A stretch of 64,000 bases of DNA from Negativicutes bacterium (GTDB lineage Bacteria; Bacillota_C; Negativicutes; Sporomusales_B; JARLHX01), in assembly GCA_031292035.1 (NCBI GenBank), contig JARLHX010000387.1:62001-126000 (forward strand). Reading direction: 5' to 3'. Shown here piece after piece: positions 43,619 to 52,256 of this stretch. The stretch's first letter is position 1, and every line of letters starts with the position of its first letter. Made by a program: the position numbers and the translations under genes. The notes under the pieces were generated by a model that had not been told where the DNA came from, searched no databases, and worked only from the letters and a program-made list of their open reading frames with translations.

Positions 43619-45007
43619 TTGGGTCTTACCGTAGAGCATCTTGTTGGCCTGATCGCCACCTTGCTCACCATTACAGTTGTCGGTGTACACGCCGCCCGCA
43701 AGGTGAAAACGGCCGATGATTTTACTGTCGGCGGCCACCACGGCGGTCCGGCGATGATCGTGGGAACGCTAGCCGGTACGCTGATCGGCGGGGCGGTGAC
43801 GATGGGAACGGCGCAGATGGCCTTTTCCCTGGGGGTGGCCTCATTGTGGCTCACCCTGGCCGGCGGCCTGACGGTCATGATCATGGCGATTTTTTACGCC
43901 CGGCCGCTCAGGCAGTCGGGTTTTCAGACCATTCCCGAATATTTGGTAGGCAGCTACGGTCCGGCGGCAGGACTCTTGACCAGTATAACCGCTTCCATCG
44001 GAACTTTTTTTGCGGTTGTCAGCAATCTGCTGTCAGCCATTTCGCTGGTCGCCACCTTGCTGGTTCTCGATCCACTGCCATCTGCCGCCCTGGTGGTCGC
44101 TTTGGTGCTGGCCTATGTTTTTTTCGGCGGCGTCTGGGGGACCGGACGGGTTGGCATTGTCAAGACATTACTGACTTTCGCCACCCTGGGTACAGTGGGC
44201 TGGATCAGCTGGCGCGAGATGGGCGGACTGGCGGCATACATCCAGGCTTTTCCGGCTTTCCCCTGGTTTAGCCTGTTCGGACGGGGAATATGGGTGGATA
44301 TCGGCGGCGCTTTGTCGGTATTTGTAGGCATTATCTGTACCCAGACCTATGTCCAGGCCATCTATGGCGCCCGGGACGTCAAGGCCGCCCGCCAGGGAGC
44401 CGCCGTCGCCGGGGTTATTATGCTGCTGGCCGGTATTCCGGCAGCAATGGCCGGCATGTTTATGCGAGCGGCTCATCCAGAAATAGCCGCGATCGAGGCT
44501 CTGCCGCTCTTCATCCTCTATTATCTGCCGCCCTGGTTCGGCGGGGTCGCGATGGCCACCCTGCTGCTGGCCTCGGTGGGCGCGAGTTCCGGTTTGGCGC
44601 TGGGAGTGAGCACTATGTTGTCGAGGGATGTCTTGCTGGTCGCCTTTCGCGGGCTGGGAGAACGGACCGCGCTGTGGATTAACCGCGCCATTGTGCTGCT
44701 GATTATTTTGTTCGCTGTTTCGATTACCTTTGGCAATCTGAAAACCATGGTGCTGGAGTGGAACTTCCTGTCCCTCGGACTGCGGGGGGCCGGGGTATTT
44801 TTGCCGCTGACTGCCGCGATATTCTGGCCGGGTCATTTTGACCGGCGGCTGGCGGTCTGGTCGATGGCGGCCGGTGCCTGCGTCGCGTTTGGCTGGAAGA
44901 TTGTCTTTCCCGAGGGCATCGATCCTCTATACCCCGGTCTGTTGGCCAATGCCGTTGTTTTTGCCGCGGCCTGCCTCCTGGGCCGGAAAAAAGCAGTGGC
45001 GGTATGA
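43619..45007 (+). CDS. Sodium:solute symporter (SSS family), copy 2
   Basis: 462-aa paralogue of the preceding gene: same start context (GTTCGTTTTGGG), same VGVHAARKVKTADDFTVGG, QSGFQTIPEYLVGSYGPAAG and GASSGLALGVSTMLSRDVL blocks. Differences are spread evenly, so both copies appear under selection, perhaps for different solutes. TTG at 43619 lies 10 bases after GGAG. It is followed by a terminator. The link to the upstream activase-related pair may mean that these proteins act on a sodium-coupled substrate; this is inferred from order only. Confidence 0.85.
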   Translation: MGLTVEHLVGLIATLLTITVVGVHAARKVKTADDFTVGGHHGGPAMIVGTLAGTLIGGAVTMGTAQMAFSLGVASLWLTLAGGLTVMIMAIFYARPLRQSGFQTIPEYLVGSYGPAAGLLTSITASIGTFFAVVSNLLSAISLVATLLVLDPLPSAALVVALVLAYVFFGGVWGTGRVGIVKTLLTFATLGTVGWISWREMGGLAAYIQAFPAFPWFSLFGRGIWVDIGGALSVFVGIICTQTYVQAIYGARDVKAARQGAAVAGVIMLLAGIPAAMAGMFMRAAHPEIAAIEALPLFILYYLPPWFGGVAMATLLLASVGASSGLALGVSTMLSRDVLLVAFRGLGERTALWINRAIVLLIILFAVSITFGNLKTMVLEWNFLSLGLRGAGVFLPLTAAIFWPGHFDRRLAVWSMAAGACVAFGWKIVFPEGIDPLYPGLLANAVVFAAACLLGRKKAVAV

Positions 45008-45020
45008 CGTAAATACATAG

Positions 45021-45050
45021 TCCTGCCCTTTAGGGTAGGATTTTTATTTT
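45021..45050 (+). terminator. Terminator after the symporter pair
   Basis: TCCTGCCC / AGGGTAGGA (one mismatch-wobble) around TTT, then TTTTTATTTT. Confidence 0.75.
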
Positions 45051-45085
45051 GTGTTGTGGAAATCTACTAGCAGGATGGTGATGTT

Positions 45086-45487
45086 ATGCGGCGCGAGTTT
45101 GAGGTATCCACTCCAGCGGAGGGATTTGTTGATATAACCCGCGATGTCCAGGCGGCCCTGCAGGCGGTCGGTGCCCAAGAAGGATTATGTCAGGTGTTTG
45201 TCCCTCATACTACCGCCGGGATTACGATTAACGAAAACGCCGACCCTGATGTAGTGACCGATATGCTGGCCGGGTTGGACAAGATGGTGCCGCTGCTGCC
45301 CTACCGCCATGCCGAAGGCAACTCCCCGGCTCATATCAAGGCATCGCTGTTGGGGGCGTCGGTTCTCGTTCCGGTAGGAAACGGCCGATTGGTTCTCGGT
45401 ACTTGGCAGGGAATTTATTTGTGCGAGTTTGACGGGCCGCGCCGGCGAAAGGTCTGGGTCAGCTGTCTGGAGGCCTCATGCCGGTAG
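45086..45487 (+). CDS. YjbQ/UPF0047 family protein
   Basis: 133-aa UPF0047 protein, a family with secondary thiamine-phosphate synthase activity. Diagnostic blocks are VDITRDVQAAL, CQVFVPHTTAGITINENADP (~37-56), PYRHAEGNSPAHIKASLLG and GTWQGIYLCEFDGPRRRKVWV at the end. Length is normal. It overlaps the following DUF503 gene by 10 bases, indicating a shared transcript. Physiological role in this organism is unclear. Confidence 0.9.
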   Translation: MRREFEVSTPAEGFVDITRDVQAALQAVGAQEGLCQVFVPHTTAGITINENADPDVVTDMLAGLDKMVPLLPYRHAEGNSPAHIKASLLGASVLVPVGNGRLVLGTWQGIYLCEFDGPRRRKVWVSCLEASCR

Positions 45488-45759
45488 TGGTGTGTGAGGT
45501 GGAGCTATTCATTCCGGCGGCCAATTCGCTGAAAGCCAGGCGGCAGGTGGTCAGGCGGGTGGTCGAGAGGATCAGGTCCCGCTGCAACGCGGCGGTGGCC
45601 GAGACCGGTTTTCAGGATACCTGGCAGCGGGCGGCGGTAACGGTGGCTATGGTGGGCTCCAGCCGGGCCATTCTCGACAAGCAGGTCGGACTGGTGCGCA
45701 GGATTATCGACGATACCGGCGATGCCGAGGTGACCGGATTTGATGTAGAGTATGTCTGA
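45478..45759 (+). CDS. DUF503 (YlxP-like) protein
   Basis: 93-aa DUF503 protein (VVCEVELFIPAANSLKARR, RVVERIRSRCNAAVAE, DTWQRAAVTVAMVGSS). The Bacillus relative YlxP lies in the nusA-infB operon and has been linked with ribosome assembly, but here the gene follows yjbQ. No active-site residues can be named. The start is an ATG overlapping the end of yjbQ. Confidence 0.88.
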   Translation: MPVVVCEVELFIPAANSLKARRQVVRRVVERIRSRCNAAVAETGFQDTWQRAAVTVAMVGSSRAILDKQVGLVRRIIDDTGDAEVTGFDVEYV

Positions 45760-45839
45760 ATTTTATGTTGACAGGGTAGATTGTGAACGAAATTTCTTTT
45801 TTGGTTCGCAAGCGACTGCTGTTTTAGGGAGTGATATTG

Positions 45840-46298
45840 ATGCATATTGTCCTGGTTGAGCCGGAGATCCCGGGTAACACCGGCAATATTGCCCGCCTCT
45901 GCGCTGCCACCGGCTGCACGCTGCATCTGGTGAGGCCGCTGGGCTTTTCTACCGAGGACCGCTATCTGAAGAGGGCGGGTCTGGATTACTGGCATCTGGT
46001 GCAGGTAGTTTATCATGAAGATTATGCTGCGGCCGCAGCCGCGCTTGGCGGATGCAATTTTTATTTCAATACCACGAAAGCGGAAAAATCATATAGTGAG
46101 ATACGGTATACCGCGGAAGACGTGCTGGTTTTCGGCAAGGAGACGGCAGGTCTGCCAGAAGCCCTTTTGGCGGCCAATCGGCAAAACTGTATCCGCATCC
46201 CCATGGTCGACGGCGCCCGATCCCTCAATCTGTCCAACGCGGTGGCGGTGGTGGTGTATGAAGCTTTCCGCCAACTCGGATTTCCGGGGCTTTGTTGA
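45840..46298 (+). CDS. trmL: tRNA (cytidine(34)-2'-O)-methyltransferase TrmL
   Basis: 152-aa SPOUT methyltransferase that 2'-O-methylates the wobble base of tRNA-Leu isoacceptors. Seen: VLVEPEIPGNTGNIARLCAA, LVRPLGFSTEDRYLKRAGLDYW, FGKETAGLPEALL and IPMVDGARSLNLSNAVAVVVYE, the SAM-binding knot motifs. The start ATG at 45840 is preceded by AGGGAGTG; a GTG at 45831 overlaps that site. Followed after 32 bases by a TIM-barrel gene. Confidence 0.93.
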   Translation: MHIVLVEPEIPGNTGNIARLCAATGCTLHLVRPLGFSTEDRYLKRAGLDYWHLVQVVYHEDYAAAAAALGGCNFYFNTTKAEKSYSEIRYTAEDVLVFGKETAGLPEALLAANRQNCIRIPMVDGARSLNLSNAVAVVVYEAFRQLGFPGLC

Positions 46299-46330
46299 AC
46301 CAGCGATGATACGCAGCAGGAGATGATGCT

Positions 46331-47197
46331 ATGAAATATGCCCAGTTCGGTCCGGCCGGCAACCCTGACGCTTTTTATGAGGAGGGACACAAGGCCTCGC
46401 TGGACATGCCGGTCTGGCTGGCTGCCAAACAGCTGAGTGCTTATGAGTACCAATGCGGCCACGGCGTCGCCGTTAAGGAGAAAACGGCCCAGACCATCGG
46501 GCAAGAGGCGCGGCGGAACGGTGTCAACCTGAGTATTCACGCCCCTTACTATATCAGTCTGGCAACCGAGGATGCAGCCACCGCGGCGAATACGCAGAGG
46601 CATTTTGTGAAATCGCTGCAGCTGGCCCAGTGGATGGGGGCAGACCGGGTTATATTTCATATCGGCGGGGCAGGTAAACAGCCCCGTCTGTCTGCGCTGG
46701 ACCGTGCCCGGGAACTGTTTGCCTCGGTGCTGGCCGACGTCGAAGGACAGGGACTGCTGGAAACGGTGCGGCTGGCACCTGAAACCATGGGGAAGCAGAA
46801 TCAATTGGGGACACTGGAGGAAGTGGTGGCTTTTTGCAAAATGAGCCCCAAGCTGCTGCCGGCCATTGATTTTGGTCATCTCCATGCCGTCAGCGGCGGT
46901 AAATACACTACCTACGAAGACTACGCCGCCGCCTTTGACCTGGTGGCCGAAGAACTGGGTGAAGGGGTGGCTGCCAACATCCATATTCATTTCAGCCGGA
47001 TTGAATTTACCAAAGCCGGTGAAAAGCGTCACTGGACCTTTCGCGACAACTATGGGCCGCCTTTTGAGCCGCTCATGGAGGTCATCGCCCGGCGGGGCTA
47101 TACGCCGCGAATTATCTGCGAATCGGCCGGTAGTCAGGCCGAGGATGCCGGCACGATGCAAGCATATTACCGGCGGCTGCTGGGGCAGATGGGGTGA
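46331..47197 (+). CDS. TIM-barrel protein, endonuclease IV / sugar-isomerase-like
   Basis: 288-aa AP-endonuclease-2/xylose-isomerase-like TIM barrel. Metal-binding residues typical of endonuclease IV are recognisable: SIHAPYYISLA, VIFHIGGAG, LAPETMGK, PAIDFGHLHA, IHIHFSRIEF and ICESAG. It may cleave abasic sites, as the Glu/His/Asp set is intact, but the family also contains isomerases and epimerases, so the role is left open. GCAGGAGATG precedes the start. No terminator follows before ylbF. Confidence 0.75.
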   Translation: MKYAQFGPAGNPDAFYEEGHKASLDMPVWLAAKQLSAYEYQCGHGVAVKEKTAQTIGQEARRNGVNLSIHAPYYISLATEDAATAANTQRHFVKSLQLAQWMGADRVIFHIGGAGKQPRLSALDRARELFASVLADVEGQGLLETVRLAPETMGKQNQLGTLEEVVAFCKMSPKLLPAIDFGHLHAVSGGKYTTYEDYAAAFDLVAEELGEGVAANIHIHFSRIEFTKAGEKRHWTFRDNYGPPFEPLMEVIARRGYTPRIICESAGSQAEDAGTMQAYYRRLLGQMG

Positions 47198-47338
47198 CAG
47201 GCAGGATTTGGGCACAGCCGGAGGGAATATAGTATTGAGCGGGATGGTGGTATATCCGAGACCAATGTAACTGTAGGTTGACAATGTATGAAACAGGCAT
47301 CGGTCGCATAAGATAGCTGTATAAATGGAGGGGTTAGC

Positions 47339-47686
47339 ATGATTTACGACAAGGCTCACGAGCTGGCCCGGGCACTGAAGACTTCGCCGGAATATCTGGC
47401 TTTTCTCAAGGCCAAGGAAGCGCTCGCACCAGACGAGGACGCGAAGAAAATGGTGCGCGAGTTCATGATGAAAAAAGCCGAGCTTGAATATGATGCGATG
47501 AGCGGCAAGGGCGAAGACAAGGCCAAGGTCGAACAGGTACAGCGCATGTTTGAACTGCTCACTTACAACAGCAAGGCCCGTGCTTTTATGGAAGACTATA
47601 GCCGTTTTCAGCGAATTATGGCCGATGTATCGAAAATTATTGGCGAGTCAGTCGCCGAAGGATTGGATCTGTTTGCAAAAGACTAA
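47339..47686 (+). CDS. ylbF: YlbF/YmcA family regulator
   Basis: 115-aa helical protein (YDKAHELARALKTSPEYLAF, KKMVREFMMKKAELEYDAM, AFMEDYSRFQRIMADVSKII). In Bacillus, YlbF and YmcA form a complex with YaaT that modulates RNase Y and, through it, competence, sporulation and biofilm genes. The length and pattern fit well. Start ATG follows GGAGGGG. murB starts only 1-2 bases after its stop. Confidence 0.85.
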   Translation: MIYDKAHELARALKTSPEYLAFLKAKEALAPDEDAKKMVREFMMKKAELEYDAMSGKGEDKAKVEQVQRMFELLTYNSKARAFMEDYSRFQRIMADVSKIIGESVAEGLDLFAKD

Positions 47687-47687
47687 G

Positions 47688-48605
47688 TTGAAGGAAAAAG
47701 ATGAATTGCTGAGCAGACTGGGGCAAATTATCGCCGCACCGCGTCTTTTTATCAACGAACCGATGGCCCGGCACACCACCTTTCGGATCGGCGGTCCGGC
47801 CGACTATCTTGTGATGCCGTCTTCGCCCCAAGAGGTGGCTGCAGTGTGGAAAGTCGCCAAAGAATGCGGCGTGCCGGTGATTGCACTGGGCAACGGTTCT
47901 AACGTACTGGTGCTGGACGGCGGCATTCGCGGTCTGGTGGTCAAGCTGGGGGAAACCATGAGCCATACCCAGCGCCGCGGCACGACGGTCGTCGCCGGTG
48001 CCGGTGCGGTACTGGGGGATGTTGCCCGCTACGGGGCGCGTCACGGGCTGACGGGTTTGGAATTTGCCGTCGGCATTCCCGGCAGTATCGGCGGAGCGGT
48101 ATTTATGAACGCCGGGGCCTATGACGGTGAGATGAGCGACGTCGTTGCCGCCGTGACGGCTGTGTGTCCGGATAGCAGCCTGAAACGGTTCAGCCATGGC
48201 GAGAGTTGCTTCGGCTATCGCCACAGCATTTTTCAGGATAACGGCTGCATCATCTGTGAAGTGGAGCTCAGCCTGAAGAAGGGTGAGAACGGCTCGATCG
48301 AGCGGCAGATGGGGGAATTTACCAGCCGGCGCGAGGCCAAGCAACCGGTGGAAATGCCCAGCGCAGGCAGTACTTTTAAACGGCCGCCAGGCTATTTCGC
48401 CGGAACGCTGATCGAGCAGACCGGTCTGAAGGGGCTCAGGATTGGCGGGGCGCAGGTGTCTGAGAAACACGCCGGCTTTATTGTCAATGTCGGCGGAGCA
48501 ACGGCATCTGATGTGCTGGCTCTTATCCGGGAAATACAGCGCCAGGTGAAAGAAAAGTTTGGTGTTCCGCTTCATCCGGAAGTGCAGATATTAGGGGAAG
48601 AATAG
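47688..48605 (+). CDS. murB: UDP-N-acetylenolpyruvoylglucosamine reductase MurB
   Basis: About 305 aa; FAD enzyme that reduces UDP-GlcNAc-enolpyruvate to UDP-MurNAc for peptidoglycan. Seen: HTTFRIGGPADYLV (~25-38), GNGSNVLVLDGGIRG, GLEFAVGIPGSIGGAVFMNAGAYDGEM, the catalytic-Ser region PSAGSTFKRP and the closing LHPEVQILGEE. The frame continues upstream within ylbF, so the start is uncertain: TTG at 47673, 47688 or 47706 (the last has AAGGA 10 bases ahead). It ends at a strong terminator. Confidence 0.93.
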   Translation: MKEKDELLSRLGQIIAAPRLFINEPMARHTTFRIGGPADYLVMPSSPQEVAAVWKVAKECGVPVIALGNGSNVLVLDGGIRGLVVKLGETMSHTQRRGTTVVAGAGAVLGDVARYGARHGLTGLEFAVGIPGSIGGAVFMNAGAYDGEMSDVVAAVTAVCPDSSLKRFSHGESCFGYRHSIFQDNGCIICEVELSLKKGENGSIERQMGEFTSRREAKQPVEMPSAGSTFKRPPGYFAGTLIEQTGLKGLRIGGAQVSEKHAGFIVNVGGATASDVLALIREIQRQVKEKFGVPLHPEVQILGEE

Positions 48606-48606
48606 T

Positions 48607-48628
48607 GAGCCCTGCGGGGCTCTTTTTT
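48607..48628 (+). terminator. Terminator of murB
   Basis: GAGCCC-TGCG-GGGCTC followed by six T. Confidence 0.88.
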
Positions 48629-48705
48629 GTGTGAAGGATAAGTAGGAGCGATTGTGGAAATATCCAAATGGAGCGAAATATTCACTGCGATAAGGAGCGG
48701 ACAAG

Positions 48706-50322
48706 ATGCGGATAACTTTCCTGGGAGCTTCGATGATGGTGACAGGCTCTTCTTATCTGTTGGAAGTCGGCGAGCGAAAACTGCTCGTGGACTGCGGTAT
48801 GTTCCAAGGGTCGAAGGCGACAGAAGCCCTGAATCGTCGCCCGTTCGGCTATGACCCCACCGATATTGATGCCGTGCTGCTGACCCATGCCCATATCGAC
48901 CACAGCGGCCTCTTGCCCCGGCTGTGCAAGGCGGGGTACAAGGGGAAAATTTATACAAGTAAAGCCACGGTTGATCTTTGCCGGATCATGCTGGCTGACA
49001 GCGCCCATATACAGGAGTTTGATGCCGAGATTGCCAATCGCAAGGGCAAGCGAGCCGGTAAAGCCGTGGTTGAGCCGTTATATACGGTAGATGACGCTAC
49101 GCGCTGCCTGACCCAGTTTCAGCCCATTCCCTATAATGAGGAGTACGAAATTTTTCCCGAGGTGCGGGTAAAACTGGATGATGCCGGTCATATTCTCGGT
49201 TCGTCGATTATCGAAATCTGGCTGACTGAAAATGATAAGACGGTGAAGATGGCTTTTTCGGGTGATCTGGGCAGGCCGGATCAGCCTATTCTCAAGGACC
49301 CGACCTATATTGATGCAGCCGACTATATCGTCCTGGAAACCACCTATGGCAACCGGAACCATGAAGAATACGACAAGCAGGAACTGCTGGCCGGGATTAT
49401 CAATGATACGGTAAAACGCGGCGGTAATATCGTCATTCCTGCTTTTGCCGTGGGCCGTACCCAGACTCTCATCTATTATCTCCACCAATTGCTCAAGGCC
49501 GGAAAAATCCCTGACATCCCGGTTTTTATCGACAGTCCGCTGGCGATATCGGCCACTGATATCTTCATGCACAACCCGCAGGACTTTGACGTCGAAGCTT
49601 ATGATCTGCTGTATAAGCAGCAGGACAATCCGCTCAAATTGCCTCATCTGAATTTTACCCGGACATCGGACGAATCGAAGGCTATCAACCAGTTGGACGA
49701 GTCGGTCATTATCATTTCCGCCAGCGGCATGGCTGATGCCGGCCGGATTCTCCACCACCTCAAACACAACCTCTGGCGTCCGGAAGCAAGTGTTTTATTT
49801 GTCGGCTACCAGGCTGAGGGCAGTATGGGCCGGCGACTCCTGGAAGGGGCCAAACGGGTAAAGATCATGGGCGAGGAAATCAGCGTCAGGGCGAAAATTC
49901 ACAATCTGGACGGTTTTTCCGCCCACGCCGATCAGGACCAGCTTCTCGACTGGCTCGAGCACCTGAAGACCCCGCCGGCCGAGCTATTCCTCATCCACGG
50001 CGAACCGGCAGCTTCGGGAGCTTTTGCCGCCCTAGTGAAGGAGAAGCTGAATATCTCGGCCTATATTCCCCGCTATGGCGACAGCGCGGTGCTAGACGGA
50101 CGGGAAATGCATGTCGAAAAAGGCGATGTCGCACTTGTCGATCCAAAGGTGCAGCAGCTTCACGAGTATCTTGAAAAGCTGGACAGCGATTATATGGAAT
50201 TCCGCAAACGCATTGAGCGGATTGCCGCCGAAGGGGATAAGAAGCTGCCGGAAATCTTGCAAGGGGTAGAAAAGGCGGGTAAGTTTATTCGCAAAACAGC
50301 AGAGCTCATTGGCAACGATTGA
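48706..50322 (+). CDS. Metallo-beta-lactamase/beta-CASP hydrolase (RNA-cleaving type)
   Basis: 538-aa protein of the Ysh1/CPSF73-like beta-CASP group. Seen: zinc motif 2 LTHAHIDHSGLLP (~65-77), DAGHILGSS (~160), FSGDLGRPDQPIL, the beta-CASP blocks GNIVIPAFAVGRTQTLIYYL and SASGMADAGRILHHL, and FSAHADQDQLLDW near the C-terminus. Related bacterial enzymes are 5'-exo/endo-ribonucleases, although it is not RNase J. There is a C-terminal extension (~460-538) rich in charged residues. GATAAGGAGCG precedes the ATG. A promoter for the next gene lies inside its last codons. Confidence 0.85.
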   Translation: MRITFLGASMMVTGSSYLLEVGERKLLVDCGMFQGSKATEALNRRPFGYDPTDIDAVLLTHAHIDHSGLLPRLCKAGYKGKIYTSKATVDLCRIMLADSAHIQEFDAEIANRKGKRAGKAVVEPLYTVDDATRCLTQFQPIPYNEEYEIFPEVRVKLDDAGHILGSSIIEIWLTENDKTVKMAFSGDLGRPDQPILKDPTYIDAADYIVLETTYGNRNHEEYDKQELLAGIINDTVKRGGNIVIPAFAVGRTQTLIYYLHQLLKAGKIPDIPVFIDSPLAISATDIFMHNPQDFDVEAYDLLYKQQDNPLKLPHLNFTRTSDESKAINQLDESVIIISASGMADAGRILHHLKHNLWRPEASVLFVGYQAEGSMGRRLLEGAKRVKIMGEEISVRAKIHNLDGFSAHADQDQLLDWLEHLKTPPAELFLIHGEPAASGAFAALVKEKLNISAYIPRYGDSAVLDGREMHVEKGDVALVDPKVQQLHEYLEKLDSDYMEFRKRIERIAAEGDKKLPEILQGVEKAGKFIRKTAELIGND

Positions 50323-50337
50323 TAATTGCTGTATAAT
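50309..50337 (+). promoter_or_regulatory. Sigma-A promoter of typA
   Basis: TTGGCA (50309-50314), 17-base spacer, TATAAT (50332-50337); it overlaps the 3' end of the preceding gene. Confidence 0.75.
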
Positions 50338-50361
50338 ATGGTCAATCAGACATGACACTAC

Positions 50362-50400
50362 AAAGGATGCGTGGCAGGGCTGCATCCTTTGCTATTTTTT
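50362..50400 (+). terminator. Terminator/attenuator hairpin in the typA leader
   Basis: AAAGGATGC pairs exactly with GCATCCTTT; GCTATTTTTTG follows. It ends the upstream gene, but it also lies downstream of the typA promoter, so typA transcripts must read through it. Confidence 0.7.
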
Positions 50401-50424
50401 GCTGATATAGGAGGATTTAACAAC

Positions 50425-52254
50425 ATGAAACGAGACGACATACGCAATGTGGCTATCATCGCCCATGTCGACCATGGTAAAACCACACTGGTGGATGCCA
50501 TGTTGCGGCAGAGCGGGGTGTTTCGCAGCAATGAACAGGTAATTGAACGGGTAATGGATTCCAATGACCTGGAACGCGAACGGGGCATCACCATTCTGGC
50601 CAAAAATACCGCCATCATTTACGGCGGTACAAAAATTAATATTGTGGACACACCAGGCCATGCCGATTTTGGCGGCGAGGTGGAGCGGGTACTGAACATG
50701 GTCGACGGGGTGCTGCTCTTGGTCGATGCTTTTGAGGGTCCCATGCCTCAAACCAAGTATGTGCTGCGTAAGGCTCTTGAACAGGATCTGCAGGCCATCG
50801 TGGTAATCAACAAGATTGACCGCCCCGATCAGCGGGTAGAGGATGTCCTGGATGAAGTATTGGAACTGTTTATCGAGCTGGAGGCCAACGACAAGCAGCT
50901 GGATTTCCCGGTGGTGTACACCGCAGCCAGAGAGGGTATCGCCAAAATGAAGATGGCCGATCCCAGTGAAAATCTAAAACCGTTATTCGATCTTTTGGTG
51001 GAGTCGATTCCTGCACCGCAGGGCGACATTGACGGTCCGCTGCAGATCATGGTCACCACCTTGGATTATGATGATTATGTCGGCCGGATTGCTATCGGCC
51101 GGGTAATGCGTGGCCGGGTGGCTGCCGGACAGATGATATCCATCCTCAACGGCGAAAGCGAAGTTAAGACCAGAGTGGGGAAACTCTACATATACGAGGG
51201 CTTGAAACGGACCGAGGTAAAAGAGGCGGCACTAGGCGATATCATCGCCATTACCGGACTTGACAATATCAATATTGGTGAAACCATCGCCGACCCTGAG
51301 AACCCCGAGGCGCTGCCAACCATTCATATCGACGAACCGACCCTGGCGATGACGTTCAGTGTCAGCAACAGTCCCTTTGCCGGCAAAGAGGGGACCTATA
51401 TTACCACTCGGCATATCAGGGATCGCCTGTATAAAGAAGTGGAGACCAACGTAAGTCTCAAGGTGGCTGAAACCGGCAGTGCAGACTCCTTTGAAATCTC
51501 GGGACGCGGTGAACTGCACCTGGCCATTCTCATTGAGACCATGCGCCGGGAGGGCTATGAATTCCAGGTCGGTAAGCCCAAGGTAATTTATAAACACATC
51601 AATGGCAAGCTGTGCGAACCGCTGGAGTTTCTCACCATCGATGTACCGCAGGCTTTCATGGGAACAGTCATGGAGTCGCTGGGAACGCGGCGGGCCGAGT
51701 TGATCAATATGGTGGAACTGGCCGGATATCTCAGAATGGAGTTCGTCATTCCCGCCCGGGGTCTGATCGGCTTCCGCTCGGAGTTTTTGACCAATACCAA
51801 GGGCAACGGCATCATGCACCATGTCTTTCACGGCTACGCTCCTTTCAAAGGGGAAATGCCGGGGCGGACCCGCGGCGCACTTGTCGCTTTCGAATCGGGT
51901 GAGACCACGACTTACGGCATTCACAGCGTCCAGGACCGCGGCGTCATGTTCGTGATACCAGGGCAGTCGGTCTATGAAGGAATGATTGTCGGCGAAAATT
52001 CCCGGGAAATGGATATGGATGTCAACCCTTGCAAGAAAAAACATATTACCAATATGCGCTCCAGTTCAGCGGACGAGTCGCTGCGACTCACGTCGCCCCG
52101 CATTCTCAGTCTGGAGCAGGCACTCGAATATATTAATGATGATGAAGTGGTGGAAGTGACGCCCAAGACCATCCGCCTGCGGAAAGCGGTTCTTGATCGC
52201 CAGACGCGGGCCCGGGAAAGGAAGAACTCTCTAACGGCTCAGGAAGGGGAGTAA
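50425..52254 (+). CDS. typA: GTPase TypA/BipA
   Basis: 609-aa translational GTPase of the EF-G/LepA superfamily that helps assemble ribosomes under stress and cold. G1 is [10 protein letters not shown] (~13-22), G2 around [12 protein letters not shown]3 [15 protein letters not shown]4 NKIDRPDQR. The C-terminal domain has the TypA-specific [18 protein letters not shown] longer frame from 50371 runs across the leader hairpin; the ATG at 50425 has AGGAGG 10 bases upstream. nrdJ follows after 2 bases. Confidence 0.95.
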   Translation: MKRDDIRNVAIIAHVDHGKTTLVDAMLRQSGVFRSNEQVIERVMDSNDLERERGITILAKNTAIIYGGTKINIVDTPGHADFGGEVERVLNMVDGVLLLVDAFEGPMPQTKYVLRKALEQDLQAIVVINKIDRPDQRVEDVLDEVLELFIELEANDKQLDFPVVYTAAREGIAKMKMADPSENLKPLFDLLVESIPAPQGDIDGPLQIMVTTLDYDDYVGRIAIGRVMRGRVAAGQMISILNGESEVKTRVGKLYIYEGLKRTEVKEAALGDIIAITGLDNINIGETIADPENPEALPTIHIDEPTLAMTFSVSNSPFAGKEGTYITTRHIRDRLYKEVETNVSLKVAETGSADSFEISGRGELHLAILIETMRREGYEFQVGKPKVIYKHINGKLCEPLEFLTIDVPQAFMGTVMESLGTRRAELINMVELAGYLRMEFVIPARGLIGFRSEFLTNTKGNGIMHHVFHGYAPFKGEMPGRTRGALVAFESGETTTYGIHSVQDRGVMFVIPGQSVYEGMIVGENSREMDMDVNPCKKKHITNMRSSSADESLRLTSPRILSLEQALEYINDDEVVEVTPKTIRLRKAVLDRQTRARERKNSLTAQEGE

Positions 52255-52256
52255 TC

